A stretch of 33,081 nucleotides of DNA from Paracoccaceae bacterium (GTDB taxonomy: Bacteria > Pseudomonadota > Alphaproteobacteria > Rhodobacterales > Rhodobacteraceae), in assembly GCA_028875855.1 (NCBI GenBank), contig JAGWVA010000045.1:1-33081 (forward strand), read 5' to 3'. Positions 15,648-25,166 of the stretch are shown in pieces. Made by a program: the position numbers and the translations under genes. The notes below the pieces were generated by a model, which saw nothing but the letters and a program-made list of their open reading frames with translations, was not told the DNA's origin and did not search any database. Each line of letters begins with the position of its first letter. Positions within the stretch are counted from its first letter, which is position 1.

Positions 15648-16195
15648 CACGTCTCGAAGACAAGGCCGCGGCGCGCAAGGCCGCCTTCGCCGCCCGCAAG
15701 GCCGCCTTTGCCGCGGGGCAGGGCGCGGCCGCCGAACACCTCGCCGCCGCCCTCGCGCCCCATGCCGGCAAGGTGCTGGCCGGCTACATGCCGATGCGCA
15801 CCGAGATCGACCCGCTGCCCGCCATGGCCGCCCATCGCGGCCCGGTCTGCGTGCCGGTGATCCTTGGCCCGAACCGCGCGCTTGCGTTCCGCCAATGGAC
15901 GCCGGGGGCGAAGATGATCCCCGGCGATTTCGGCGCGCTGATCCCCGAGACGGGCGACTGGCTCGATCCCGAGGTCGTCATCGTCCCCCTCGTCGCCTTC
16001 GATGCCCGTCTCTATCGGCTGGGCTACGGCGGCGGCTTCTATGATCGCACGCTGGAAGGGCTGAAGGCCCGGCGGCCGACGCCTGCCATCGGCTTCGCCT
16101 TCGCCGCGCAGGAACTGCCCGAAGTCCCGATCGAGCCGACCGACCAGCGGCTGGACATGATCGTCACCGAAAACGGCCCCCGCCACCCGGGCTGA
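15644..16195 (+). CDS. 5-formyltetrahydrofolate cyclo-ligase
   Basis: This 183-residue enzyme converts 5-formyl-THF to 5,10-methenyl-THF using ATP. Diagnostic segments are GYMPMRTEIDP and the phosphate-binding LGYGGGFYDRTL near residues 126-137. It starts with GTG in a GTGA overlap with the mgtE stop, so translation is coupled. The N-terminus contains a near-exact tandem duplication (RKAAFAA twice) from a 21-bp DNA repeat at 15674-15715. The remainder has normal family length. Confidence 0.93.
   Translation: MTRLEDKAAARKAAFAARKAAFAAGQGAAAEHLAAALAPHAGKVLAGYMPMRTEIDPLPAMAAHRGPVCVPVILGPNRALAFRQWTPGAKMIPGDFGALIPETGDWLDPEVVIVPLVAFDARLYRLGYGGGFYDRTLEGLKARRPTPAIGFAFAAQELPEVPIEPTDQRLDMIVTENGPRHPG
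15674..15715 (+). repeat. 21-bp tandem duplication inside the cyclo-ligase gene
   Basis: Two adjacent 21-base units (15674-15694, 15695-15715) differ at two third-codon positions and encode RKAAFAA twice in an Ala-rich N-terminal helix. It probably arose by slippage. Confidence 0.7.
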
Positions 16196-16201
16196 ACGGC
16201 C

Positions 16202-16245
16202 TTCATCTTGGCCCAAATCTCCCGGGGTGCGGGGCAGAGCCCCGC
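16202..16245 (-). repeat. extragenic element, copy A
   Basis: Read on the minus strand it consists of a GCGGGGC/GCCCCGC hairpin (arms 16239-16245 and 16229-16235) followed by the tail ATTTGGGCCAAGATGAA (16218-16202). The tail matches copy B at 27501-27517 in 15 of 17 bases. It begins seven bases after the cyclo-ligase stop. Confidence 0.65.
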
Positions 16246-16296
16246 GTCCGCCCTTTCCGCTTGCCCTGATCCCGCGCCGCCCCTAATCCTGCCCCC

Positions 16297-17109
16297 ATGA
16301 AAATTCTTTTCCTTGGCGATGTGATGGGCCGTGCGGGCCGGGCGGCGATCACGGATCGGCTGCCGAAGCTGCGCGCCGATCTGGGGCTCGATTTCGTCGT
16401 GGTCAACGGCGAGAACGCCTCGTCGGGCATGGGGCTGACGGCGGAACATGCGCGGCTCATCCTGAACGCGGGCGCCGACTGCGTGACGCTGGGCGATCAT
16501 GCCTTCGACCAGAAGGACATGCTGCAATTCATCGAGAGCGAACCGCGCATCCTGCGGCCGCTGAACTATGCCAAGACCGCCCCGGGCAAGGGCGCGCGGC
16601 TTTTCGCGGCGGCGGGCGGACGCAAGGTGCTGGTGACGCAGGCGCTTGGGCAGGTCTTCATGAAACGGCCCTTCGACGATCCGTTCTCGGCGCTCGATCA
16701 GGTGTTGCGCAGCCATCCCCTGGGGGGGCTCGCGCAGGCGATCATCGTCGATTTCCACGCCGAGGCGACATCCGAGAAGATGGCCGTGGGCCATTGGTGC
16801 GACGGGCGGGCCAGCCTTGTCGTCGGGACCCATACCCATGTGCCGACCGGCGACGCGCAGATCCTGCCCGCGGGCACGGCCTATCTCACCGACGCCGGCA
16901 TGTGCGGCGATTACAATTCGGTCATCGGGATGGACAAGGCCGAGCCGATGCGCCGCTTCATCACCGGCATGTCCAAGACCCGGTTCGAGCCGGCCGAGGG
17001 CGAGGCCACCTTGTCGGGCGTCTATGTCGAGACGGACGACCGCACGGGGCTGGCAAAGCGCGTGGCGATGGTGCGTCTTGGCGGGCGGCTGCAGGAGTCG
17101 CAGCCGTGA
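16297..17109 (+). CDS. YmdB-family metallophosphoesterase
   Basis: This 270-residue protein belongs to the TIGR00282/YmdB calcineurin-like phosphoesterases. Metal-binding motifs are FLGDVMGRAG (7-8), NGENASSG, LGDHAFDQ, VDFHAEATSE and GTHTHVPT, in the family order. Bacillus YmdB hydrolyses 2',3'-cyclic nucleotides and affects RNA decay; the role in proteobacteria is less clear. The GNH motif common elsewhere reads GDH here. Its stop overlaps a GTG start for the next gene, so it is coupled to a transporter. Confidence 0.9.
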   Translation: MKILFLGDVMGRAGRAAITDRLPKLRADLGLDFVVVNGENASSGMGLTAEHARLILNAGADCVTLGDHAFDQKDMLQFIESEPRILRPLNYAKTAPGKGARLFAAAGGRKVLVTQALGQVFMKRPFDDPFSALDQVLRSHPLGGLAQAIIVDFHAEATSEKMAVGHWCDGRASLVVGTHTHVPTGDAQILPAGTAYLTDAGMCGDYNSVIGMDKAEPMRRFITGMSKTRFEPAEGEATLSGVYVETDDRTGLAKRVAMVRLGGRLQESQP

Positions 17110-18041
17110 TCGAGCGGCGTTTTGCGCCCTACCTTCTGCTCTTGATGCTGGGCGCGGGCTGGGGTCTGACGCAACCGATGACGAAGATCGCCGTTTCCAC
17201 CGGCTTCCGGCCCTTCGGCCTGATCGTCTGGCAACTGACGATTTCGGCGCTGGTGCTGGGGGGGCTCATGCTGGCGACGGGGCGGCGGCCGCCGCAGACC
17301 TTGCGGGGCTGGCGCATGTGCGCGGTGATCGCGCTCGTGGGCACGGTCATTCCCAACTCCGCCTCCTATCTCGCGGCGCGGCATCTGCCGTCGGGCATCC
17401 TGTCGATCATGCTGTCGATGGTGCCGATGCTGGCCTTCCCGCTGGCGCTTGCGATGGGCAACGACCGCTTCGCGCCGCTGCGCCTTCTGGGCCTTGTCTG
17501 CGGGCTGGGGGGCGTCGCGCTGATCGCGCTGCCGGGGTCGAGCCTGCCGCAGCCGGGGATGGCCGCGTGGCTTCCGGTCGCCCTGATCGGCCCGGCCTTC
17601 TACGCGGTCGAGGCGAATGTCGTGGCGACCTGGGGCACGGGCGGGAACGACCCGATCCAGCTTCTGTTCGGCGCCTCGCTCGTGGGGCTGGTCTTTGCCG
17701 TGCCGATGGCGCTGGCCTCGGGCCAGTGGATCGACCCGAGCCCGCCCTGGGGCGCACCTGTCCATGCGTTGATGGTCAGCGCCACGGTCAGCCCGCTGGT
17801 CTATGCAGGCTATGTCTGGCTGATCGGCAAGGCGGGGTCGGTCTTTGCCGCGCAAGTGTCCTATCTCGTGACGGGGACCGGCGTGCTCTGGGCCATGGCG
17901 ATCCTGGGCGAGCGCTATTCCGGCTGGGTCTGGGCCGCGATGGCCCTCATGCTGGCCGGGCTGGCGCTTGTCCGCCCGCGCGAGGCCGAACCGCCGGCGG
18001 GGGCTTGCGAAACCGCGCGTCCCGGCGGACCCTTGGCCTGA
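17106..18041 (+). CDS. EamA/DMT family transporter
   Basis: This 311-residue inner-membrane protein has about ten hydrophobic helices in two EamA repeats (for example GAGWGLTQPMTKIAV in repeat one and YAGYVWLIGKAGSVFAAQ in repeat two). It belongs to the drug/metabolite transporter superfamily and probably exports a small metabolite. The GTG start at 17106 overlaps the previous stop (GTGA) and is where family similarity begins. A longer frame to 16794 lies inside the phosphoesterase gene. Confidence 0.85.
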   Translation: MIERRFAPYLLLLMLGAGWGLTQPMTKIAVSTGFRPFGLIVWQLTISALVLGGLMLATGRRPPQTLRGWRMCAVIALVGTVIPNSASYLAARHLPSGILSIMLSMVPMLAFPLALAMGNDRFAPLRLLGLVCGLGGVALIALPGSSLPQPGMAAWLPVALIGPAFYAVEANVVATWGTGGNDPIQLLFGASLVGLVFAVPMALASGQWIDPSPPWGAPVHALMVSATVSPLVYAGYVWLIGKAGSVFAAQVSYLVTGTGVLWAMAILGERYSGWVWAAMALMLAGLALVRPREAEPPAGACETARPGGPLA

Positions 18042-18056
18042 GAACGGAGCGGACCC

Positions 18057-19832
18057 ATGTTCGGCATCGCCCTCGCTGGCACGCCTGCCGCCCTCGCCGC
18101 ACTGGCCATCCTTGCGGTGATGCTGGTCATGTTCCTGCGTGAGACCTATCCGGTCGAGGTCGTTGCCCTGACCGGCGCGGTCGCCATGCTCGTCCTTGGC
18201 ATCCTGCCCGAACCGCAGGCGCTGGACGTTCTGTCGAACCCCGCGCCCTGGACCATCGCGGCGCTGTTCATCATCGTGGGCGCGCTGGTCCGCACCGGGG
18301 CGCTGGACTGGCTGACCGGGGCCGCCGGGCGCATGTCGAAGGCGCGGCCCAGGACGACGCTGGTGCTGCTGTCGCTGGTCGTGGTGGGCCTGTCGGCCTT
18401 CGTGAACAACACGCCCGTCGTGGTGGTGATGATCCCGGTCTTCACGCAACTGTCCCGGGAAATGGGCGTCGCGCCCTCGAAGCTGATGATGCCGCTGAGT
18501 TTCCTGACGATCTTCGGCGGCACGATCTCGCTGCTGGGCACCTCGACCAACCTGCTGGTGGACGGTGTCGTCCGGCAGGCCGGGATGCCGCCCTTCGGCC
18601 TGTTCGAGATCACGCCGCTGGGCCTGATCTACGCCGCCGTCGGCATGGGCTACCTCGCGCTTTTCAGCCGCTTCCTGCCCGAACGCGCCTCGATGGCGGC
18701 GCTTTTGGGCGACCGCAGCCGGGCCAAGTTCTTCACCGAGGTCGCGCTTCCCGAGGATTCGAGCCTCATCGGCCGCAGGATCGAGGAGGTGGAGCTGTTC
18801 CGCAGTGACCGCATGCGGGTGATCGACGTGCTGCGCGGCGATGCCTCGCTGCGCCGGGACATGGCCGCCGTCGTGCTGGAGGCGGGCGACCGCGTTGTGC
18901 TGCGCACGCCGATGGCCGAGGTGCTGGGGTTGCAGGCCAACAAGGACCTGCGGATGGTGGACAAGCTCTCGTCGGTCCAGACCGCGACAGTCGAGGTGCT
19001 GATCTCGCCCGGCTGCCTGATGGTGGGTCGCTCGCTGGGCTCTCTGCGGCTGCGGCGGCGCTATGGCGTCTATCCGCTGGCCGTGCACCGCCGCAACCAG
19101 AACATCGGGCGGCAGCTTGACGATCTGGTCGTGCGGGTGGGCGACACGCTGCTGCTGGAAGGCGCGCCCGAGGATATCCGGCGGCTCGCTGCGGATATGG
19201 AGCTGATCGACATCGGCCACCCGCGCGAACGCGCCTATCGCCGGGGCCATGCCCCTGTTGTGATCGCCGTGCTGGCGGGGATCGTCGTGCTGTCGGCGCT
19301 GAACCTCGCCCCCATCGTCGCCTTGGCGGCGCTTGGCGTGGTGGTGGTGCTGGTGACGCGCGCCATTGACGCGGACGAGGCTTTCGGCGCGATCGAGGGG
19401 CGGCTGCTCGCGCTCATCTTCGGGATGCTGGGCGTCGGCGCGGGGCTCGAACAGTCGGGGGCCGCGGCGCTCGTCGCGCATTGGCTGACCCCCGGTCTGG
19501 AAAGCCTGCCGCCGCATCTGGTGATCTTCGCGGTCTTCATCGCCGCCTGGGCAATGACCGAACTTGTCACCAACAATGCCGTGGCGCTGATCCTGACGCC
19601 GATCGCCATCGGGCTTGCCCATGCGCTGAAGGTCGATCCGCGCGCGCTGGTGGTGACGGTGATGTTCGCCTCCTCGGCCAGTTTCGCCACCCCCATCGGC
19701 TATCAGACGAATACGCTGGTGTATGGCCCCGGCGGGTATAAGTTCACGGACTATGTGCGCTTCGGCTTGCCGCTCAGCCTTGTCATGGCGGTTGTGGTAA
19801 GCCTTTGCGTTCCGATCTTCTGGCCGCTTTGA
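18057..19832 (+). CDS. SLC13-type transporter with two RCK_C domains
   Basis: This 591-residue permease belongs to the divalent anion:sodium symporter (SLC13/ArsB-like) group. The N-terminal membrane half carries SAFVNNTPVVVVMIP and LLGTSTNLL. Two cytoplasmic TrkA-C (RCK_C) domains follow (about residues 220-300 and 305-390), then the second membrane half with TELVTNNAVALILTP and TPIGYQTNTLVYGPGGY. Family members move sulfate, dicarboxylates or other anions, and the substrate is not shown here. GGAG precedes the ATG. A small lipoprotein gene follows by six bases. Confidence 0.9.
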   Translation: MFGIALAGTPAALAALAILAVMLVMFLRETYPVEVVALTGAVAMLVLGILPEPQALDVLSNPAPWTIAALFIIVGALVRTGALDWLTGAAGRMSKARPRTTLVLLSLVVVGLSAFVNNTPVVVVMIPVFTQLSREMGVAPSKLMMPLSFLTIFGGTISLLGTSTNLLVDGVVRQAGMPPFGLFEITPLGLIYAAVGMGYLALFSRFLPERASMAALLGDRSRAKFFTEVALPEDSSLIGRRIEEVELFRSDRMRVIDVLRGDASLRRDMAAVVLEAGDRVVLRTPMAEVLGLQANKDLRMVDKLSSVQTATVEVLISPGCLMVGRSLGSLRLRRRYGVYPLAVHRRNQNIGRQLDDLVVRVGDTLLLEGAPEDIRRLAADMELIDIGHPRERAYRRGHAPVVIAVLAGIVVLSALNLAPIVALAALGVVVVLVTRAIDADEAFGAIEGRLLALIFGMLGVGAGLEQSGAAALVAHWLTPGLESLPPHLVIFAVFIAAWAMTELVTNNAVALILTPIAIGLAHALKVDPRALVVTVMFASSASFATPIGYQTNTLVYGPGGYKFTDYVRFGLPLSLVMAVVVSLCVPIFWPL

Positions 19833-19838
19833 GGTGAC

Positions 19839-20234
19839 ATGATGCCCCGCCTGCTTCCCGCCCTGATCCTTGCCCTGCCGCTGGCGGCGGCGGGCTGCGC
19901 GGCCTTCGGCCCGCCCCGGCCCGCCTCGGCCGAACTGTCGCAGACAGAGCTGCGCGTGACGCTGACCAACGGCGAGGTCTGCACCGGCGCCAAGGCCGCG
20001 GCCACCCCGATCCCCGGCGGCTGGAAAGGCACGCTTGCGGGTTGTTCGCAGGCCTTGCCCTACGAGGTATCGCTCGATCCGCACCAGAACCTGCTTCAGG
20101 GCTTCGTGGGCGCGGTCTTCAAGCTGATCGGCCTCAAGGGGGCGCTTGCGCCCAACGGGCAGGTGCGCGTCACGGATGCCACGGGACAGTCGGTGATGTT
20201 CGTCTCGCCCCCGCCGCAGCGGCTGGGCCACTAG
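19839..20234 (+). CDS. small putative lipoprotein
   Basis: This 131-residue protein has a lipoprotein signal peptide with an AAGC lipobox (Cys20). A mainly beta-like soluble domain contains two further cysteines (EVCTGAK and LAGCSQ), possibly a disulfide. No family is recognised. It begins seven bases after the SLC13 gene stop, so the two are likely cotranscribed. Two adjacent ATGs (19839 and 19842) could serve as start; GAGG at 19831-19834 is slightly better placed for the second. Envelope location is the only supported inference. Confidence 0.75.
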   Translation: MMPRLLPALILALPLAAAGCAAFGPPRPASAELSQTELRVTLTNGEVCTGAKAAATPIPGGWKGTLAGCSQALPYEVSLDPHQNLLQGFVGAVFKLIGLKGALAPNGQVRVTDATGQSVMFVSPPPQRLGH

Positions 20235-20249
20235 GCGCATCGCCGAGGC

Positions 20250-20279
20250 TTGCGGGCGACCGGGGGCCTGTCCTATAGA
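20250..20279 (+). promoter_or_regulatory. candidate promoter of yebC
   Basis: TTGCGG (20250-20255), an 18-base spacer and TATAGA (20274-20279) sit 35 bases before the yebC start. The -10 is close to consensus. Confidence 0.5.
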
Positions 20280-20314
20280 GGCGCCCATCCCGAAGGATTG
20301 GAACGGAGACGGTC

Positions 20315-21055
20315 ATGGCAGGCCATTCGAAATGGGCGAACATCCAGCACCGCAAGGGCAAGCAGGATGCGATCCGCTCGAAGCTCTTCTCGAAGCTCGC
20401 GAAGGAGATCACCGTCGCGGCCAAGATGGGCGACCCGGACCCCGACAAGAACCCGCGCCTGCGCCTTGCCGTGAAGGAAGCGAAGTCGAACTCGGTCCCC
20501 AAGGACGTGATCGACCGCGCCATCAAGAAGGCGTCGGGGGGCGATGCGGAAACCTATGACGAGATCCGCTACGAAGGCTACGGCCCGGGCGGCATCGCGA
20601 TCATCGTGGAAGCGATGACCGACAACCGCAACCGCACCGCCTCCAACGTGCGCAGCTACTTCACCAAGCACGGCGGCAACCTCGGCGAAACCGGCTCGGT
20701 CGCCTTCATGTTCGACCGGGTGGGCGAGATCGTTTACAAACCCGAGGCGGGCGATGCCGACACGGTGATGATGGCCGCCATCGAAGCGGGGGCCGACGAC
20801 GTCGAAAGCGACGAAGAGGGCCATTACATCTACTGCGCCGATACCGCGCTGAACGATGTCTCGGCGGCGCTGGAAGCCAGCCTCGGCGAAAGCGAGACGG
20901 CGAAGCTGATCTGGAAGCCGCAGAACCGCTCGCCCGTCGATCTCGACACCGCGCAAAAGCTGATGAAGCTGCTCGAGACGCTGGAAGACGACGACGACGT
21001 GCAGAACGTCACCGGCAATTTCGATCTGTCGGACGAAGTGGCCGCGGCGCTCTGA
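20315..21055 (+). CDS. YebC/PmpR family protein
   Basis: This 246-residue protein opens with [19 protein letters not shown], the signature of the YebC/TACO1 family. The acidic [20 protein letters not shown] segment and a C-terminal acidic tail follow. Members were first described as transcriptional regulators; more recent work implicates them in relieving ribosome stalling, for example at proline stretches. Length is standard. It probably has its own promoter just upstream. In many proteobacteria the gene adjoins ruvC, but not here. Confidence 0.96.
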   Translation: MAGHSKWANIQHRKGKQDAIRSKLFSKLAKEITVAAKMGDPDPDKNPRLRLAVKEAKSNSVPKDVIDRAIKKASGGDAETYDEIRYEGYGPGGIAIIVEAMTDNRNRTASNVRSYFTKHGGNLGETGSVAFMFDRVGEIVYKPEAGDADTVMMAAIEAGADDVESDEEGHYIYCADTALNDVSAALEASLGESETAKLIWKPQNRSPVDLDTAQKLMKLLETLEDDDDVQNVTGNFDLSDEVAAAL

Positions 21056-21098
21056 TCTGCCCTTGCGGCCGCCCGGGCTTTCGGGTCTGGATGGCCGC

Positions 21099-22004
21099 AT
21101 GTCACCATCGACCGTGAATCGCCCCTTGGCCGGCGCTCTCTGGATGCTGGCCTCGGGCCTGTCGTTCATCGGCGTCAACGGGATCGTCAAATACCTCGGC
21201 ACGGCCCTTCCGGCTGCCGAGGGGGCGTTCCTGCGCTACGGGCTTGGCCTTGTCTTTCTTGTCCCGATGCTGCGGCCGCTTCTCGCGGCGCGGCTATCGC
21301 GCAGGGCGCATGCGGTCTTCGCCGCGCGCGGCTTCTTTCACGCCCTCGGCGTGATCCTGTGGTTCTTCGCCATGGCGCGCATCCCGATCGCCGAAGTGCA
21401 GGCGATCAATTACCTCTCGCCCGTCCTCGTGACGGTGGGGGCCGCGATCTTTCTGGGCGAGCGTCTGTCGTTCCGGCGCATCGGCGCGGTAGTCGTGGCG
21501 CTGTTCGGTGTCCTGATCATCCTGCGGCCGGGGTTCCGCAGCGTCGAGCCCGGCCATGTCGCCATGCTGGGCGTCGCGGTCCTGTTCGCGGGCTCCTACC
21601 TCTCGGCCAAGAAGCTGACGGAACTCGCGGCCTCTCCGGTGATCGTGGCGATGCTGTCGATCTGGGTGACGATCTGGATGGCGCCCTTTGCGCTGGTCGT
21701 CTGGCGGGCGCCAAGCTGGGCGGAGGTGGGGCTTTTGCTGGTCACGGCGGGCTTCGCGACGCTCGGGCACCTGTTCATGACGAACGCCTTCCGGCTGGCC
21801 CCTGTGACAGTGACGCAGCCCGTCACCTTCCTTCAGCTCCTCTGGGGGACGCTCATGGGCTATCTCTTCTTCGGCGAGGCGGTGGATGTCTGGGTCATCA
21901 CCGGCGGCCTGATGATCATCGCCGCCATCGCCTTCATCACCTGGCGCGAGGCGGTGCTGAACCGCCGCGGCATCACGCCCCCCGTCAGCGCGACGAAGGT
22001 CTAG
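21099..22004 (+). CDS. EamA/DMT family transporter
   Basis: This 301-residue inner-membrane protein has about ten helices and two EamA repeats. Repeat one contains YGLGLVFLVPMLRPLL and INYLSPVLVTVGAAIFLGERLS; repeat two contains QPVTFLQLLWGTLMGYLFFGE. The substrate is unknown. The ATG at 21099 is chosen; an in-frame TTG at 21063 adds 12 unconserved residues. The ribosome-binding site is weak. It is not closely similar to the EamA gene at 17106. It ends at a convergent gap full of hairpins. Confidence 0.86.
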   Translation: MSPSTVNRPLAGALWMLASGLSFIGVNGIVKYLGTALPAAEGAFLRYGLGLVFLVPMLRPLLAARLSRRAHAVFAARGFFHALGVILWFFAMARIPIAEVQAINYLSPVLVTVGAAIFLGERLSFRRIGAVVVALFGVLIILRPGFRSVEPGHVAMLGVAVLFAGSYLSAKKLTELAASPVIVAMLSIWVTIWMAPFALVVWRAPSWAEVGLLLVTAGFATLGHLFMTNAFRLAPVTVTQPVTFLQLLWGTLMGYLFFGEAVDVWVITGGLMIIAAIAFITWREAVLNRRGITPPVSATKV

Positions 22005-22020
22005 GGGCAGGCCGGCCCCA

Positions 22021-22050
22021 TTTTCTGTCCGGAAATATCCTCGGGGGGGG
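22021..22050 (-). repeat. degenerate copy of the extragenic element, copy C
   Basis: On the minus strand, GAGGATATTT (22042-22033) followed by CCGGACAGAAAA resembles the GGATATTT-plus-purine-tail part of copy B at 27501-27517. The centre differs. It lies just past the EamA stop, opposite in strand. Confidence 0.35.
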
Positions 22051-22063
22051 TGATGAGCGCCCG

Positions 22064-22139
22064 GAGCCGCCCCGGTGGGGCGGCTCAGCGAAGAACGCCC
22101 GCCCGAAGCGGGCGGGCTGGGGGGGGCAGACAGCCCCCC
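22064..22139. terminator. three consecutive hairpins between convergent genes
   Basis: Stem 1: GAGCCGCCCC (22064-22073) with GGGGCGGCTC (22077-22086). Stem 2: 9 bp, 22097-22105 with 22109-22117. Stem 3: 22121-22127 with 22133-22139, a G6/C6-based stem. They occupy the gap between the rightward EamA gene and the leftward choV gene and probably act as terminators or RNA-decay barriers. None has a clear T-run. Confidence 0.6.
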
Positions 22140-22149
22140 GACTGCGCCC

Positions 22150-23195
<1,046 letters not shown>

Positions 23196-23199
<4 letters not shown>

Positions 23200-24032
23200 T
23201 TCCGCGTCACCCGCAGCATTCGGTCCAGAAGGATCGCCACGACGACGATGATGAAGCCGGATTCAAACCCAAGCGCGGTGTTCACGCTGCCAAGCGCGCG
23301 CACGACCGGCACGCCCAGCCCGTCGGCGCCGACATAGGCCGCGATCACCACCATCGACAGCGACAGCATGATCGTCTGGTTCAGCCCCGCCATGATCTGC
23401 GGAAAGGCGTAGGGAAGCTCGACCTTCCAGAGCTTCTGGCCTGGCGTCGCGCCGAAGGCGGTCGCGGCTTCCAGCAGCGCCTCGGGGGTGGAGATGATGC
23501 CGAGTTGCGTCAGCCGGATCGGCGCGGGGATCACGAAGATCACCGTCGCGATCAGGCCGGGCACCATGCCAAGGCCGAAGAAGATGATCGCCGGGATCAG
23601 ATAGACGAAGGTCGGCAGCGTCTGCATGAGGTCAAGCACCGGGCTGATCGCGTGATAGACGCGCGGGCGGTGGGCGGCGTAGATGCCGATCGGCACGCCG
23701 ATGCCCATGCAGATGATGCAGGCCGCCAGCACCAGCGTCAGGCTTTGCGTCGTCTCGGCCCAGTAGTGCTGGTTGAGGATGAACAGCAGGCCCAGGAAGA
23801 CCAGAAGGCAGGTCTTCCACGACCTTTGCAGCAGCCATGTCAGCGCCACGAAGATCGCGATGATGACGATGGGCGGCGGCGCTTGCAGAAGCCATTCGAT
23901 GCTGTCGATGATGGTCTGCATGAGGTTCGACAGGGCGTCGAAGAACCAGCCCATGTGATCCTGCATCCAGCCAAAGACCTGCTCGGCCGCCTTGCCGACC
24001 GGGATCTTGTCTTGCGTTATGAAGTCAAACAT
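23196..24032 (-). CDS. choW: choline ABC transporter permease
   Basis: This 278-residue inner-membrane permease of the ProW/OpuAB type has an N-terminal amphipathic region (KIPVGKAAEQVFGWMQDHM), then six to seven membrane helices. The EAA-like cytoplasmic loop reads EAATAFGATPGQKLWKVELP. It forms the choline channel with ChoV on the cytoplasmic face. The gene lies between choX and choV. The 128-base gap to choX contains a stable hairpin that may set the stoichiometry of binding protein to permease. Confidence 0.92.
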
Positions 24033-24128
24033 GTGTTCGCGCTGTTCCGCAGATGCGGATCTCCCTTGAACGGTCGGGGGAGCGGTCGGGGCAGGGGCTG
24101 CGTTTCAGGCCCGTGCCCCCGGCGGAAA

Positions 24129-24152
24129 GGGCCCCGGATCGCTCCGGAGCCC
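24129..24152 (-). other. intercistronic hairpin between choX and choW
   Basis: GGGCCCCGGA (24129-24138) pairs with TCCGGAGCCC (24143-24152) apart from one mismatch, with a TCGC loop. It lies nine bases after the choX stop on the minus strand. Such hairpins often attenuate transcription or protect the upstream mRNA for an abundant binding protein. Confidence 0.5.
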
Positions 24153-24160
24153 GCTCGGGA

Positions 24161-25084
24161 TCACATCCCCAGAGCCTTGTCCACGGCGGCGACGGCATCC
24201 CCGCCGCTCTTGGTCTTCACGCCCGCAAGCCAGGGCTTGATCGCATCGGGATTGGCCTTGAGCCAGGCCTTCGCGGCGACCTGCGGCTTTTGTCCGTCAT
24301 CAAGGATCTTGCCCATGATCTGGTTTTCCATCGGAAGCGAGAAGGCCAGGTTTTCCAGCAGCTTGCCGACGTTCGGGCATTCCTTCACATAGCCTGCGCG
24401 CGTGTTGGTATAGACCGTCGAGTCGCCGCCGAAGTATTTCTCGCCGCCCGGCAGGTAGGTCAGCTTGAACTTGGTGTTCATCGGGTGCGGCGCCCAGCCA
24501 AGGAAGACGACCGGTTTCTTCTGCTTGGTCAGGCGCGCGACCTGCGCCAGCATTCCCTGTTCCGAGCTTTCGATCAGCCGGAACTTGTTCATGCCATCGA
24601 AGTTTTCCTTGATCATCTTCAGGATGATGGCGTTGCCGTCATTGCCCGGCTCGATCCCGTAGATCTTGTCGTCCAGCGCCTTGGCATGGGCCGCAAGGTC
24701 GCCGTAGCTCTTGATGCCCATGGCGGCGCCATACTGGTTGGTGGCCAGCGTGTATTTCGCGCCCGTCAGGTTCGCGCGCACCGTATCCACCGTCTTTGCC
24801 TTGGTGTAGGGCGCGATGTTCGGCTCCATCGAGGGCATCCAGTTGCCCAGGAACACATCGACGTCGCCCTTGGCGAGCGAGGTGTAGGTGACCGGCACCG
24901 AAAGCACCTTGATGTCGGTCTTGTAGCCGAGCGCATCGAGGATGAACGTCGTCACCGCGGTGGTCGAGGTGATGTCCGTCCAACCCACGTCGGAGAAGGT
25001 CACCTTGTCGCAGCCCGCGGCAAAGGCCGGGCCTGTGAGCGTGGCGGCCGCCGCGGCGGCAAGGATGAGAGAACGCAGTTTCAT
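24161..25084 (-). CDS. choX: choline ABC transporter substrate-binding protein
   Basis: This 307-residue periplasmic protein has a Sec signal peptide (residues 1 to about 22, cleavage after AFA). The mature part begins with CDKVTFSDVGWTDITSTT, where Trp35 and Asp37 probably contribute to the choline-binding aromatic cage known from Sinorhizobium ChoX. The later LGNWMPSMEP and LGWAPHPMNTKF segments give further cage tryptophans. The ATG at 25084 puts the signal peptide at the N-terminus and has AGGGAG upstream. It is the first gene of choXWV, divergent from betI across a BetI-type operator. Confidence 0.93.
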   Translation of the reverse strand: MKLRSLILAAAAAATLTGPAFAAGCDKVTFSDVGWTDITSTTAVTTFILDALGYKTDIKVLSVPVTYTSLAKGDVDVFLGNWMPSMEPNIAPYTKAKTVDTVRANLTGAKYTLATNQYGAAMGIKSYGDLAAHAKALDDKIYGIEPGNDGNAIILKMIKENFDGMNKFRLIESSEQGMLAQVARLTKQKKPVVFLGWAPHPMNTKFKLTYLPGGEKYFGGDSTVYTNTRAGYVKECPNVGKLLENLAFSLPMENQIMGKILDDGQKPQVAAKAWLKANPDAIKPWLAGVKTKSGGDAVAAVDKALGM

Positions 25085-25104
25085 GTGGGGCTCCCTGGTT
25101 TTTG

Positions 25105-25124
25105 TTGATTGACGAGTCAATAAA
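25105..25124. promoter_or_regulatory. BetI operator between choX and betI
   Basis: ATTGAC (25108-25113) and GTCAAT (25116-25121) form a perfect dyad inside TTGATTGACGAGTCAATAAA, resembling known BetI sites. It overlaps a candidate betI -35 (TTGACG 25109-25114; -10 TAGCTC 25133-25138). It would also lie near the start of leftward choX transcription. A half-site AGTCAAT lies at 25147-25153. Confidence 0.7.
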
Positions 25125-25166
25125 CTTCACGCTAGCTCGGGTGGCAAGTCAATTCTGGAGATGCCG

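Noticed and set aside
14193-15650. Minus-strand open frame covering mgtE
   Set aside because: It is the antisense of mgtE, and the His/Asp-rich product reflects complemented acidic codons.
17022-20288. Very long (over 1000 codons) open frame on the minus strand
   Set aside because: It runs antisense through three well-recognised plus-strand genes. Its composition is a repetitive Arg/His/Gly/Gln mix typical of the complement of GC-rich codons.
24039-24055. GTTC-N5-GTTC resembling an alphaproteobacterial LexA box
   Set aside because: The known spacing is seven bases, and the site lies in the choX-choW gap, not at a promoter.
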